Below the pieces are notes generated by a model, which did no database searches, was not told the DNA's origin, and worked only from the letters and a program-made list of their open reading frames with translations. From assembly GCA_013415695.1 (NCBI GenBank), contig JAAEEP010000001.1, positions 132,621 through 196,620 on the forward strand: a stretch of DNA of 64,000 nt. The letters run 5' to 3'. Of this stretch, positions 44,751 through 53,551 are shown one piece after another. Position 1 is the stretch's first letter. The number at the start of each line of letters is the position of its first letter. This stretch comes from Methanomassiliicoccales archaeon (GTDB lineage: Archaea; Thermoplasmatota; Thermoplasmata; Methanomassiliicoccales; JAAEEP01). Position numbers and translations under genes: made by a program.

Positions 44751-45983
44751 TCACTCGATGATGCCATAGCCGATAAGGCGCCACTTGCCCAGTATCTTTC
44801 GAGAGATGGCGACTCTTTGCCCTTCAGCAGCACACACTGGTATCTTCAGAACGACCTCTGATATGTCAGACCTGGCGCTGGTAACTACGCCAACAGTGGT
44901 CGCGGTTCCAATACTCAACATCAGGGGCTCGTTGGTCTTAATGTTCTCCACGGGTATGTCATGGGTGGTTCCAACGACCCTTTCCAGTAGATTGGTTTTC
45001 ATAACGAACTTGTGCAGCACTTCGGGTAGCGTACCTGGCTTACCGATCAGCCTGCCTGTAAGTCCATCGGACTTCGTCAGTGACGGATCCAGTTTGGTAC
45101 CTATTGCGACAAGCCCTCCCGGCGTGGCCTTCTTTATGGATTTTCCGCCTCCGTGGAGTGACTCCACTGTGGTGGTGATATCTTCCCAAGCGGGTTTACC
45201 ACCGACATCCACCTTCCTGCCAGGCTTGATCTCGATCTCGTCCCCTACGCTGACTTTCCCCTGGGTCAGAGTACCTCCAAGAACTCCCCCCTTGAGATCT
45301 TTGGGAGACGATCCTGGAGTGTTGATGTCAAAGGACCGAGCCGCGTACATTCTGAGAGGCTTCTTTTCATCGTATTTAGGGGTGGGTATATACTCTTCAA
45401 TCGTTTGGATAAGCTTGTCGATGTTCACATCGTGGTGTGCTGACACCGGAATGATCGGTGCATTCTCGGCAATCGTGCCCTTCACGAACTCTTTGATCTG
45501 GTTGTAGTTCTCTATAGCCTCTTCCCTGGTGACTATATCGACCTTGTTCTGGACAACTATGATCTTCTCAACCCCGGATATGGAAAGGGCCATGAGGTGT
45601 TCCTTGGTCTGGGGCTGGGGACATGGTTCGTTTGCGGCGATCATGAGAAGAGCGCCCTGCATCATCGCTGCTCCCGAAAGCATGGTCGCCATCAGCGTCT
45701 CGTGTCCTGGTGCATCAACGAAGCTTACCGCTCGCAGGTATTCAGCCTTCCCTCCACACTGTTTGCACTTGGAATCGGTTCCGTACGCCTGAGGTTCCTG
45801 GCATCCAGAGCACTTATAGAATGCCGCGTCCGCATACCCTAATCTGATTGAGATGCCCCGCCTGACCTCCTCGGAATGCCTGTCAGTCCACTCACCACTG
45901 AGTGCCTTTGTCAGAGTGGTCTTACCGTGGTCGACATGACCTATCATCCCGATGTTGATCTCAGGCTGCTTGGGCACCTTCAT
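44751..45983 (-). CDS. Translation initiation factor aIF2, gamma subunit
   Basis: GTPase subunit that carries Met-tRNAi to the ribosome. 410 residues: [10 protein letters not shown] (G1), a zinc knuckle with CSGCQEP and CKQCGG, VDAPGHE (G3), NKVD (G4), then EF-Tu-like domains 2 and 3. The start overlaps the S6e stop by 4 bases. The S6e-aIF2-gamma-PIN order is typical for archaea. Confidence 0.97.
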   Translation of the reverse strand: MKVPKQPEINIGMIGHVDHGKTTLTKALSGEWTDRHSEEVRRGISIRLGYADAAFYKCSGCQEPQAYGTDSKCKQCGGKAEYLRAVSFVDAPGHETLMATMLSGAAMMQGALLMIAANEPCPQPQTKEHLMALSISGVEKIIVVQNKVDIVTREEAIENYNQIKEFVKGTIAENAPIIPVSAHHDVNIDKLIQTIEEYIPTPKYDEKKPLRMYAARSFDINTPGSSPKDLKGGVLGGTLTQGKVSVGDEIEIKPGRKVDVGGKPAWEDITTTVESLHGGGKSIKKATPGGLVAIGTKLDPSLTKSDGLTGRLIGKPGTLPEVLHKFVMKTNLLERVVGTTHDIPVENIKTNEPLMLSIGTATTVGVVTSARSDISEVVLKIPVCAAEGQRVAISRKILGKWRLIGYGIIE

Positions 45984-46372
45984 TCGTTTTCCTCTTTGTT
46001 CATCAGATCCTCGATTGTCTTGGAACCCGGCTGGGTAATCTTCATGTTGAGCTGGGAGGTTTCAGGGGAAATAGTGTTCCCGCGCATGGTCTTCCTGCGT
46101 CTCTGGCCGTTCTCCCTGGGATGGAATCCAGTGCCACCGGCGATCAGGATTTTTTTCCTTTTCCCGCTTGGCAGGTCCTTCCTCATTGGGACCCCGTCCT
46201 TATCGCTGCCCCCGGTAATCATCAGCTTGTACCCAGGTAGGCCTACGAAAATACCATCGACCACCTCACCGATCTTCTTGCCAATGAGTGAGTTGGCGTG
46301 ATGTCCCTCAACCGTCACCTGGAAGGACTTGCCGCTGGTGATGTCATTTATGACAGCTTTAAATTCTACCAT
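45980..46372 (-). CDS. Ribosomal protein S6e
   Basis: 130 residues, small-subunit protein. [19 protein letters not shown] and [14 protein letters not shown] are the archaeal/eukaryotic S6e marks (split from a longer match), and the C-terminus is basic with [10 protein letters not shown]. First gene of the S6e-aIF2-gamma-PIN unit, coupled to aIF2-gamma by an overlapping ATGA. Confidence 0.96.
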   Translation of the reverse strand: MVEFKAVINDITSGKSFQVTVEGHHANSLIGKKIGEVVDGIFVGLPGYKLMITGGSDKDGVPMRKDLPSGKRKKILIAGGTGFHPRENGQRRRKTMRGNTISPETSQLNMKITQPGSKTIEDLMNKEENE

Positions 46373-46523
46373 TTACAGACACCTGCAGATAGCGCCTTAA
46401 TGCTGTCCATAATAAATAGCTTTTGGTCAACGAGGGGAGACTGGTTGAGGCTTGGAATCTGTATGGCCACAGGTTATCCTTGAAAAGAAGCATTTCAAGG
46501 TTTGAGCTGCCCAAGAATCATCA

Positions 46524-46531
46524 TTTTAATA
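46524..46531 (+). promoter_or_regulatory. Likely TATA box of a methyltransferase gene, leaderless start
   Basis: TTTTAATA ends 25 bases before the ATG at 46556, with no ribosome binding site in between. Confidence 0.45.
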
Positions 46532-46555
46532 TCGGTTATTCAGATATTTGTTTTG

Positions 46556-47446
46556 ATGTCGGAGAAGAAACAGCCTTTGGTAGAAAATCAATCAATAGAT
46601 AGCGGAAGGATATGGTTTGAGCATTTAGAATCGCTGATTGAACCTCCTCACCCGTTCTCGGCTGGGGCTCCTTTCTGGGACGACCCCTATATCTCAAAGA
46701 ATCTGCTGAACAGCTTTATCGACGCGGAGAAGGGGGTGGCATCAAGGCCGCCTGAGGTCATCCTGAGCTCGGTCGAGTGGATGATATCGAGATGCGGCCT
46801 GGATAGAGGCTCGTGTATCCTAGATCTCGGCTGCGGACCTGGCCCCTATTGTCAACATTTTGCTGAGATGGGGATGAAGGTAACGGGGGTCGATCTCTCT
46901 ATCACCTCTTTGAGATATGCCAGTGTGGTTGCCCAATCCAGTGGATTAGAGATTGAATACCTAGAGGGGGACTATCTTCAAATGCAAATCGACGAGAAGT
47001 TCGACCTCATCATCATGGCGTATGGCGACCTCTGTACTCTTGGACCAGATGACAGGGATCTCTTGCTCAGAAAGGTGCATTCGTGGTTGAAACCTGATGG
47101 TTACTTCGTTTTCGACGTTGTGACATACAGCCGTCTCCAACACCTAGATCAGGTCAACCGCTGGTATACCTCGCATGACTCTTTTTGGAGATCTGGCCCC
47201 TACCTTCTACTGGAGCATTCCTTCGACTATCTCAAAGAGGGTGTTCGGTTAGAACAATACATCGTGATAGAGGATAATGGAAAGATCGCCGCCTATAGAT
47301 TCTGGTACAAGCATTACTCGGAAATGGAGCTTGAAAAGGTGCTAAGAAAAGCGGATCTGGAAATAGAGAACATCTATGGAGATCTGATCGGATCATCCTA
47401 CAGTGAGGAATGCGACTGGATGGGTGTTGTTACTAGACCTTTATGA
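46556..47446 (+). CDS. Class I SAM-dependent methyltransferase
   Basis: 296 residues. ILDLGCGPGPYCQHFAE (about 80-96) is the SAM-binding motif I, VTGVDLSITSLRYA motif II and FDLIIMAYGDLCTL motif IV. A C-terminal beta-rich part follows (HDSFWRSGPYLLLEHSFDYL). The substrate cannot be told; small molecules are likely. The ATG at 46556 is chosen because the TATA box fits a leaderless transcript; the 18-residue extension upstream is hydrophobic and would begin at 46502. Confidence 0.85.
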   Translation: MSEKKQPLVENQSIDSGRIWFEHLESLIEPPHPFSAGAPFWDDPYISKNLLNSFIDAEKGVASRPPEVILSSVEWMISRCGLDRGSCILDLGCGPGPYCQHFAEMGMKVTGVDLSITSLRYASVVAQSSGLEIEYLEGDYLQMQIDEKFDLIIMAYGDLCTLGPDDRDLLLRKVHSWLKPDGYFVFDVVTYSRLQHLDQVNRWYTSHDSFWRSGPYLLLEHSFDYLKEGVRLEQYIVIEDNGKIAAYRFWYKHYSEMELEKVLRKADLEIENIYGDLIGSSYSEECDWMGVVTRPL

Positions 47447-47498
47447 ATGATTGGTTTAGGGGCACAACTATATGTTGCTCGTTTGAGTTCAACCCATC

Positions 47499-47708
47499 AT
47501 GGGCCGATACTTTTCTCCCAGGCATATAATCGCTATCTGCATCGGCATCCTGTTGATCATTACTGGGGCAGCTCTAGTACTAGAAGGCCAAGCACTGGGC
47601 GACCAGACCGTACTGATTGGCACCGGAGTTGGGCTTTTTGGTATGTTCTTTATCGCTGCAATAAGCAGTCTTGACCTATTCAATATTGGAAAAGATGACT
47701 CAGAATGA
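47499..47708 (+). CDS. Small membrane protein, two predicted helices
   Basis: 69 residues, not recognised. Hydrophobic segments at about 9-27 and 35-56 flank a short loop (EGQALGDQT). The N-terminus is basic, so it is likely cytosolic. It follows the methyltransferase by 52 bases in the same direction and faces aIF5B convergently. Confidence 0.65.
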   Translation: MGRYFSPRHIIAICIGILLIITGAALVLEGQALGDQTVLIGTGVGLFGMFFIAAISSLDLFNIGKDDSE

Positions 47709-47724
47709 TATTCTTGTGTGGGAA

Positions 47725-49476
47725 CTACATTCCCCAGAACGAGTCGATTTTCCGCTTGATGGCTACTAGCTCCTCAAGGATCATTCGTTCATCCTCGTTC
47801 AGGTCAAAGGCCTGGAGCTCTCTTACCTTGCTTTCCAAAATGTCAATGTAGAGTATGTCCTCCACGTCTATCTGCCTGCCAACCGTCGCTCCCTCAATAG
47901 CCACGGCGACTTCCTCTCCCATCACGGCCTCTCGAAGAACGTCCTCACCCGATCTTAGGCTCCTGATTCTCCCCACGTCCTTTCCTTCCCGATTGACTAG
48001 AACCTGTCCGGGACGCATCCGTCCGGCCAGGACGCGAACGCCGACGATAGCCGGCTTCGAACCCCTGAAAACGCACCCGGGGAGGATCTTGATCTTTCCA
48101 GGAAAAGCGAACTGCGAACGCTTGTCCGATTCGATCTTGTTCCTTTCTTTCTCCCGCCATTCCTCGTATTCTTCGATGAGCCTGTAAACAACATCGTTCA
48201 AGAAGACCTTGACGTCGGAGTCTTGCAGTGCCTCTTTGGCATCGGCGAGGATGTTGACATTGAACCCTAGAACGACCCTGTGAAGTCCATCCCGTTGTGA
48301 TGAGAACTCAACTATGTCCCTTCTGGATATGTCTCCCAATTCATACTTTTTTATGGAGATATCAGCATTCTTGGCCTCGTATGCCAGAGCTTCGAGGGAG
48401 CCGATAGCATCCGCCTTGATCAGCACACCCTCGTCCTGAATGTCTATGTGGACACGGGTCTCCTCTATCATCTTATTCAGGACCTGGTCCTTGTTCCCCT
48501 TGATCACCATGAGGGGGGCCCCGGCCAACACACCTTCTATATTTTGGCAGGAGAGCTTGACGCCAGCAGCCGCCGTGACCTCTTTCAACTGGTCGAACCT
48601 CTCCCTTGGATCTCTGATCTCATCGAGCGGCCTTGGCTTGAGGATGGCCTTGACCTTGGTCAATACCGGCTCACCTCTTGTTCCGAGCGCAACCTGGTCC
48701 CCTCTTCTCAGCTTTCCGGAATAGACTATGACATCCAGGGTCGGCCCGAGGCCTCTCTCCTCCTTGAGCTCAAGAATGGTTCCCTTCGCTGGCCCACCCT
48801 CTTCTGTCTCCAACAGTTCCTCCAGAAAGCGCTGCGCCAATCCAATAAGGACTAATAGCAATTCCGGAATGCCTTCTCCAGTCTTGGCACTGACCGGCAC
48901 CATTGCTATGTTCTTCTTGAAATTCTCTATCCTGTCATACCTATCTACCGAAAGCCCCTCATTGTAGAACTTGCCAATCAGGGCATAGATCCTATTATCC
49001 AACTCAGTCGAAACTTGATCCATCTGATCCTTAATAGAAACCCCAAACGGTTTCCCCGGATTCTGTCTCCATCCTGGAATCAGGTCGATCTTATTGAGGG
49101 CGATCACAAACGGGGTCTTGAATCGCTTCAGGATGTTAATGGATTCTATTGTCTGGGGTTTCAGCCCTTCGTTCACGTCAATGACCAAGATCGCCAGATC
49201 TGCAAGGGATCCACCCCGGGCTCGGAGAGTGGTGAACGAATGATGACCTGGTGTATCTATGAAAAGCAATCCAGGAACGGTGAAATTTCTTTGTTTGATT
49301 AGAGCAGAACAGACATCGTATATGTGGTCAATGGGTACTTCAGTCGCCCCGATGTGTTGGGTGATGAGCCCTGCCTCTCTCTGGACGACTGTTGTCCCCC
49401 TGATGTAGTCGAGGAGCTTGGTCTTACCGTGGTCGACATGCCCCAAAACGCTTACAATTGGCTGCCTGATGCTCAT
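47725..49476 (-). CDS. infB: Translation initiation factor aIF5B
   Basis: Subunit-joining GTPase of archaea, 583 residues. [17 protein letters not shown] (G1), DTPGHHSF (G3) and NKIDLIP (G4) mark the G domain; the remainder has the beta-barrel domains and the long helix before the C-terminus. The ATG at 49476 is preferred over a TTG at 49479. It closes the L7Ae-S28e-L24e-NDK block, the classical archaeal neighbourhood. Confidence 0.96.
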   Translation of the reverse strand: MSIRQPIVSVLGHVDHGKTKLLDYIRGTTVVQREAGLITQHIGATEVPIDHIYDVCSALIKQRNFTVPGLLFIDTPGHHSFTTLRARGGSLADLAILVIDVNEGLKPQTIESINILKRFKTPFVIALNKIDLIPGWRQNPGKPFGVSIKDQMDQVSTELDNRIYALIGKFYNEGLSVDRYDRIENFKKNIAMVPVSAKTGEGIPELLLVLIGLAQRFLEELLETEEGGPAKGTILELKEERGLGPTLDVIVYSGKLRRGDQVALGTRGEPVLTKVKAILKPRPLDEIRDPRERFDQLKEVTAAAGVKLSCQNIEGVLAGAPLMVIKGNKDQVLNKMIEETRVHIDIQDEGVLIKADAIGSLEALAYEAKNADISIKKYELGDISRRDIVEFSSQRDGLHRVVLGFNVNILADAKEALQDSDVKVFLNDVVYRLIEEYEEWREKERNKIESDKRSQFAFPGKIKILPGCVFRGSKPAIVGVRVLAGRMRPGQVLVNREGKDVGRIRSLRSGEDVLREAVMGEEVAVAIEGATVGRQIDVEDILYIDILESKVRELQAFDLNEDERMILEELVAIKRKIDSFWGM

Positions 49477-49524
49477 CAAGGCTTCGATAAAGGATACTGT
49501 ATTAGAATCTTTCCTAGGCTCTTA

Positions 49525-49644
49525 TCAGTCTAGGTACTCTACTTTTTCTGATACATCAAAAGAATCTCCAGTCTCTAAGTGCAACGGCCTTAGACCGATG
49601 CGCCAAGGGACAGATTCGAGATCGAAGAACCCCTTACCTTCCAT
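49525..49644 (-). CDS. Possible small protein of 39 residues
   Basis: A frame between ndk and aIF5B on the same strand starts with ATG at 49644 and ends with TGA at 49525. The product begins MEGKGFFDLESVPWRI and continues with GLRPLHLETGDSFDVSEK. It is not recognised. There is no clear ribosome binding site, but codon usage looks coding. It could be a leader peptide or an old remnant. The 106-base stretch between ndk and this frame (49645-49749) has no other feature. Confidence 0.45.
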   Translation of the reverse strand: MEGKGFFDLESVPWRIGLRPLHLETGDSFDVSEKVEYLD

Positions 49645-49749
49645 GACGAGTGATCCAACGCCTCAAATGTCGAGGACCCAGTCTCATTTCATGAATGGTA
49701 TAGAAAATGAAATGTAAATGATTTTGACAGGTTCTTCGCGGCAGATGGC

Positions 49750-50202
49750 TCACTCGAACAGCCAGGGGTCGACGCTCATATCGAATGACTGCAGCTCGTA
49801 GTCATTGAAGAAGAGCTCGATCTCGCGCTTGGCCGACTCTGGCGAGTCGGATCCATGGATCAGGTTCCGGCCAGTCTGCTGACCGAAATCACCCCTTATG
49901 GTGCCGGGTGCAGCGTCCTGGGGATTGGTGGCGCCCATCATGTTTCTCATTACGGAGACGATGTTGTCACCTTCCCAGACCATGCATAAGGAGGGCCCCG
50001 AGGTAATGTATTGCAGAAGGGGCTCGAAGAAGCTCTTGCCCTTGTGTTCCCCATAGTGGCGCTCAGCAAGCTCCCTGGGGATCCGCATGAACTTCATGGA
50101 GATGGGTTTGAACCCCTTGGCCTCCAGGCGGGTCATGATCGTACCCATGAGACCTCGCTGGACCGCATCCGGTTTGAACATGATAAATGTCCTTTCTTTC
50201 AT
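49750..50202 (-). CDS. ndk: Nucleoside diphosphate kinase
   Basis: 150 residues. Transfers the gamma phosphate between nucleotides. The phospho-histidine lies in NLIHGSDS (about 112-119); FIMFKPDAVQRGL is the N-terminus. The ATG at 50202 has GGGAGGG upstream; a second ATG at 50220 lies before that site. Part of the L7Ae-S28e-L24e-NDK-aIF5B block, whose stop overlaps the L24e frame. Confidence 0.96.
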   Translation of the reverse strand: MKERTFIMFKPDAVQRGLMGTIMTRLEAKGFKPISMKFMRIPRELAERHYGEHKGKSFFEPLLQYITSGPSLCMVWEGDNIVSVMRNMMGATNPQDAAPGTIRGDFGQQTGRNLIHGSDSPESAKREIELFFNDYELQSFDMSVDPWLFE

Positions 50203-50216
50203 TGAAACCCTCCCAA

Positions 50217-50477
50217 TCATTCATCAGAGTCGGGCTCTTCAGCCGCTTCCTCCTTGGCCTCTGAATGGGCGGCCATCGATCTGAGCTTGGCCTCTTTCTC
50301 TCTGAAGAACTGTGCGGTCCAGGCAGTTCGCCTGGGAACCCTTCGAAGCTGGACCATGTTCTTGTAGCACTTACTAGTGCAGAACTGGTAGACTGTACCG
50401 TCCTTCTTTACATGTAATCGCCCAGTGCCGGGTTCGATATCCTGTCCGCAGAATGAGCAGATCCTTCTCTCAACCAT
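50217..50477 (-). CDS. Ribosomal protein L24e
   Basis: 86 residues. The zinc motif has CSFC and CTSKC (7-10 and 33-37), and FCTSKCYKNMVQLRRVPRR is the family core (quoted shortened). The C-terminal tail is acidic and longer than usual. Second protein of the cluster with S28e upstream. Confidence 0.95.
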   Translation of the reverse strand: MVERRICSFCGQDIEPGTGRLHVKKDGTVYQFCTSKCYKNMVQLRRVPRRTAWTAQFFREKEAKLRSMAAHSEAKEEAAEEPDSDE

Positions 50478-50494
50478 GGCTACACCTCAAGCGT

Positions 50495-50707
50495 CTACCT
50501 AATGGAGAGCTTCCTCGCCTCCCTTGAGGTCTCCCTTAACATAAGGATGTCGCCCATGCGGACAGGACCCATGATATTGCGAGTGATGATCCTACCCTTA
50601 TCCCGGCCCTCGAGAACACGGACCTTGACCTGGGTCGCTTCCCCCGTCATGCCGGTCCTACCTATGATCTCGACCACCTCTGAAGGGATGCTGTCTTCGT
50701 CTGTCAT
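50495..50707 (-). CDS. Ribosomal protein S28e
   Basis: 70 residues. [20 protein letters not shown] and [14 protein letters not shown] (each a family segment, the first 20 residues long) are diagnostic. OB-fold protein at the mRNA exit of the small subunit. Lies between L7Ae and L24e. Confidence 0.96.
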   Translation of the reverse strand: MTDEDSIPSEVVEIIGRTGMTGEATQVKVRVLEGRDKGRIITRNIMGPVRMGDILMLRETSREARKLSIR

Positions 50708-50717
50708 CTCTCCACAC

Positions 50718-51083
50718 CTACTTCTTCAGCTTGCTGATCTGATCTACGAGGCCATCGAACAGGGACTTGCCCTTTCCAATATCCAGTATCGCCACAGCCG
50801 CTGTAGGCTTCTCAAGACCACAGGCGTTGCCGAGCTCAGCCTTGCTTGCTACATAGGCGTATGGAACACTCCTCTCCTCACACAGAAGAGGCATATGAGC
50901 CAGAATCTCTGGTGGCTGGACGTCTTCGGCCATTACGACCATTGTAGCGTCGCCGCGTTCCACGAGCTTGGTCACCTCATTGGTACCTTTCTTGACCTTA
51001 CCGGTATCCCTGGCGATCTCGACAAGCTCATAGACCTTGTCTTGAACGTCCTTAGGAACTTCAAATCTAACATATATTGCCAA
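50718..51083 (-). CDS. Ribosomal protein L7Ae
   Basis: 121 residues. Binds kink-turn RNA in the large subunit, in box C/D and H/ACA particles and in RNase [13 protein letters not shown] and [16 protein letters not shown] are the kink-turn-binding helices. Heads the block S28e-L24e-NDK-aIF5B. Confidence 0.97.
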   Translation of the reverse strand: MAIYVRFEVPKDVQDKVYELVEIARDTGKVKKGTNEVTKLVERGDATMVVMAEDVQPPEILAHMPLLCEERSVPYAYVASKAELGNACGLEKPTAAVAILDIGKGKSLFDGLVDQISKLKK

Positions 51084-51311
51084 CTTGACACCTCCTTCCG
51101 ATGCTTTTATACATCTTCATCATTCATCGGCTCAGAAGAGCAACGGTGCCAAAAGTGCTAGCTGTATAAAAGCTTTGTTCTAGCCAGAAACCTTCTTGAT
51201 CCATGTTCCCTCTACAGCCAAGGATGAGTTGGTTATTGTCTGTTTCGTTGAGAATAAGTATGTTGTAGCTTACAAAAGAAAATATTATTAGTACACACAT
51301 ATAAACTAACG

Positions 51312-51620
51312 ATGCAAAGGATCGAGATTCGGTGGAGAGAGCGCGTTGAGAAGCCTGAGGAAGAGGTCTGGGACGGTTACATCGAAGTACACGAGGATGT
51401 GGACCCTTACTTCGCACTTGAGGAGACTTTCAAGAACTGGCTGAATGACAAGATAGCTAGGAAATGCGGAATCATCGTGGACTTCGAGTTCCATATCAAT
51501 GGAGAGTACTTGCACCTCACAAAAGCGCAGAAGAACCAGTACCGCCAGCGAATCATTGACTCTGCCCTAGAGACATATCCAGTCTGTGAGGTAGAGGATG
51601 ACCTGAGTGAGTATGAGTAG
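51312..51620 (+). CDS. Unrecognised protein of 102 residues
   Basis: Family not recognised. Acidic, with a Trp in IRWRERVEKPEEEVWDGYI near the start and FEFHINGEYLHLTKAQ in the middle. No membrane segment. The ATG at 51312 is preceded by AT-rich DNA that can supply a TATA box, so it may be leaderless. It is convergent with rubrerythrin and separate from the ribosomal-protein block by 228 bases. Confidence 0.65.
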   Translation: MQRIEIRWRERVEKPEEEVWDGYIEVHEDVDPYFALEETFKNWLNDKIARKCGIIVDFEFHINGEYLHLTKAQKNQYRQRIIDSALETYPVCEVEDDLSEYE

Positions 51621-51625
51621 TCAGC

Positions 51626-52129
51626 CTACCTTACCTCTTTAAAGACCTCAGGAGGGTTACCGCAGACTGGGCAGCTTTTGGGTACTTTGTCGATCTCGAG
51701 GTTCCCACACACCTGACAGACATAGTAAATCCTTAACTCTAGCTTCTTTCCAGACCTGATCGCTTCCAGGGCTTCTCGGTACATCCCCTCATGTCTCTCC
51801 TCCACGTTCTTCGCATAATTGAAGCAGAGTCTTGCCTCCTTCATTCCCTCCTCTTTGGCCTTGGTTATGAACTTGGGATACATCTCGGTGTACTCGTACT
51901 TCTCACCATTTATTGCCGACTCTAAATTTTCCTCAGTCTTTCCAATATCTCCCAGTGATCTGAGGTGACACATGAGATGGACGTTCTCAGACTCGGCGGC
52001 AGCCCTGAAGAGCTTGGCGACCTCAGGATGACCTTCATCATTCGCAATCATGGCATAGATAGTGTACTTCCTGTTGGCCTGAGACTCCCCGGCAAAGGCC
52101 TCCCACAGGTTGTCGATAGTATCGACCAT
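51626..52129 (-). CDS. Rubrerythrin
   Basis: 167 residues. A ferritin-like four-helix domain with AFAGESQANRKY and a second Glu/His set AAAESENVH, then a rubredoxin-like C-terminus with CQVCG (about 138-142) and CPVCG (about 153-157). Reduces hydrogen peroxide in anaerobes, which fits an anaerobic or microaerophilic life. It stands alone, convergent with the 102-residue gene. Confidence 0.95.
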   Translation of the reverse strand: MVDTIDNLWEAFAGESQANRKYTIYAMIANDEGHPEVAKLFRAAAESENVHLMCHLRSLGDIGKTEENLESAINGEKYEYTEMYPKFITKAKEEGMKEARLCFNYAKNVEERHEGMYREALEAIRSGKKLELRIYYVCQVCGNLEIDKVPKSCPVCGNPPEVFKEVR

Positions 52130-52219
52130 AATAATCCCCTAAGAAGAACCATTCACGAAGCTGATATTTATTGTATGCTATGTACGAGAATAAAGGTGAA
52201 AGAAGGGGTTATGTTACCC

Positions 52220-53134
52220 CTATATCTGATCTAGCCAGTGTGAATACTGTGCGTTCCTACCCCTAACGATATCGCTGAAAATCCCCTGGAGTTCAGAGGT
52301 GACGGGACCCGCTTTGCCCTCACCGATGACCTGATCATCGATTAGCCGGATTGGCAGAACCTCAGCTGCCGTTCCTGTCATGAACACCTCGTCCGCAATG
52401 TAAAGCTCGGCACGAGCGATGTCTCGCTCGATCACCTCGTACCCCATGTCAGAGGCAATCTCCATCACAGAGTTTCGGGTAATGCCTTCCAGTATTCCAG
52501 CTGAAAGCGGAGTTGTGAATATCTTCCCTTTCTTCACCATAAAAATGTTCTCGCCCGTTCCCTCGGCGACATTGCCTTCAGAGTTGAGCATCAGTGCCTC
52601 ATCGGCTCCCCGATGAACCGCCTCAAGTCTCGCCATTACGGAATTGATGTAGTTGCCACATATCTTGGCGCTGACTGCTGAAGCCCTGTTGGAGGGTTTC
52701 TCCCAAGACGAGGTGATTATCCTCGCACCAAGCTTCTGTTGCTCCTCGCCCAGGTAGGCACCCATGTGAACACAGGCGATTGCCACCCTAGTGGGCAAGC
52801 CGACGGGATTCAGCCCTATCACGCCCGTTCCATAGTAGGCGAGAGGACGAATGTAGTCAGCCTTAGGGCCGTTTATCCTGACCATCTCTCTGACCGAGTC
52901 ACAAAGCTCGTCCACGGTGTATGGGATGTCAAGGAAGATCACTTTCGCGGAGTGGAAGAAACGAATCATGTGGTCCTTCAATCTGAAAATGGCCCTGCCT
53001 TCTTCCGTGTCGTAGACCCTAATTCCCTCGAATACTCCTCCTCCATAGTGGATGGCATGGGTCATTATGTGGACATTCGCGTCCTTCCAATCGACTACCT
53101 CACCGTCCATCCATATCTTCTCGGTAATCTCCAT
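52220..53134 (-). CDS. ilvE: Branched-chain amino acid aminotransferase
   Basis: 304 residues, PLP fold type IV. The PLP lysine is in VSAKICGNYINS (about 158), YYGTGVIGLNP and GTAAEVLPI are family marks. Last step of valine, leucine and isoleucine synthesis. It follows ilvB-ilvH on the same strand, with a 54-base gap, and may share their transcript. Confidence 0.94.
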   Translation of the reverse strand: MEITEKIWMDGEVVDWKDANVHIMTHAIHYGGGVFEGIRVYDTEEGRAIFRLKDHMIRFFHSAKVIFLDIPYTVDELCDSVREMVRINGPKADYIRPLAYYGTGVIGLNPVGLPTRVAIACVHMGAYLGEEQQKLGARIITSSWEKPSNRASAVSAKICGNYINSVMARLEAVHRGADEALMLNSEGNVAEGTGENIFMVKKGKIFTTPLSAGILEGITRNSVMEIASDMGYEVIERDIARAELYIADEVFMTGTAAEVLPIRLIDDQVIGEGKAGPVTSELQGIFSDIVRGRNAQYSHWLDQI

Positions 53135-53188
53135 GGCTCTTCCTCCAGTTGGAATGGGATAATGCGAATTCTCATTTTTATACTATGG

Positions 53189-53551
53189 TCAGAGTGCGTT
53201 CACTGCCTCGATATACTTTTCGGGTTTCATTGAATCGATCAGCTTGACCACTTCTTGAATGCTTCCGATAAGGCGGACCTTGCCCTCCTCGTTTGCTACC
53301 AGCGCGTATGCCTCGTGCCTAGTCTCGTCCAATATGTCGACCTCTAGCACATCATGCAGTCGTTCCAATCTCTCCAGCGCCAGCTCTGCCTTGTCTCTTC
53401 CCAGGACGGTCAACACGATCCTGGCTTTTCCTTCAAGCTCGCACTTTCCGACAACAATGGTCTCTACGTTGATCTTCTTGCGGGTGAATTCTCCCATTAC
53501 CCGCTGCATGACACCGAACTCGTCATTCACGATCATCGAAATTACCTGCAT
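53189..53551 (-). CDS. ilvH: Acetolactate synthase, small (regulatory) subunit
   Basis: 120 residues, with one ACT domain (VISMIVNDEFGVMQRVMGEF) at the start that binds valine in this family, and a short C-terminal part. It is shorter than bacterial IlvH (about 160). Its start is the base next to the ilvB stop, so the two are coupled. Confidence 0.9.
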   Translation of the reverse strand: MQVISMIVNDEFGVMQRVMGEFTRKKINVETIVVGKCELEGKARIVLTVLGRDKAELALERLERLHDVLEVDILDETRHEAYALVANEEGKVRLIGSIQEVVKLIDSMKPEKYIEAVNAL

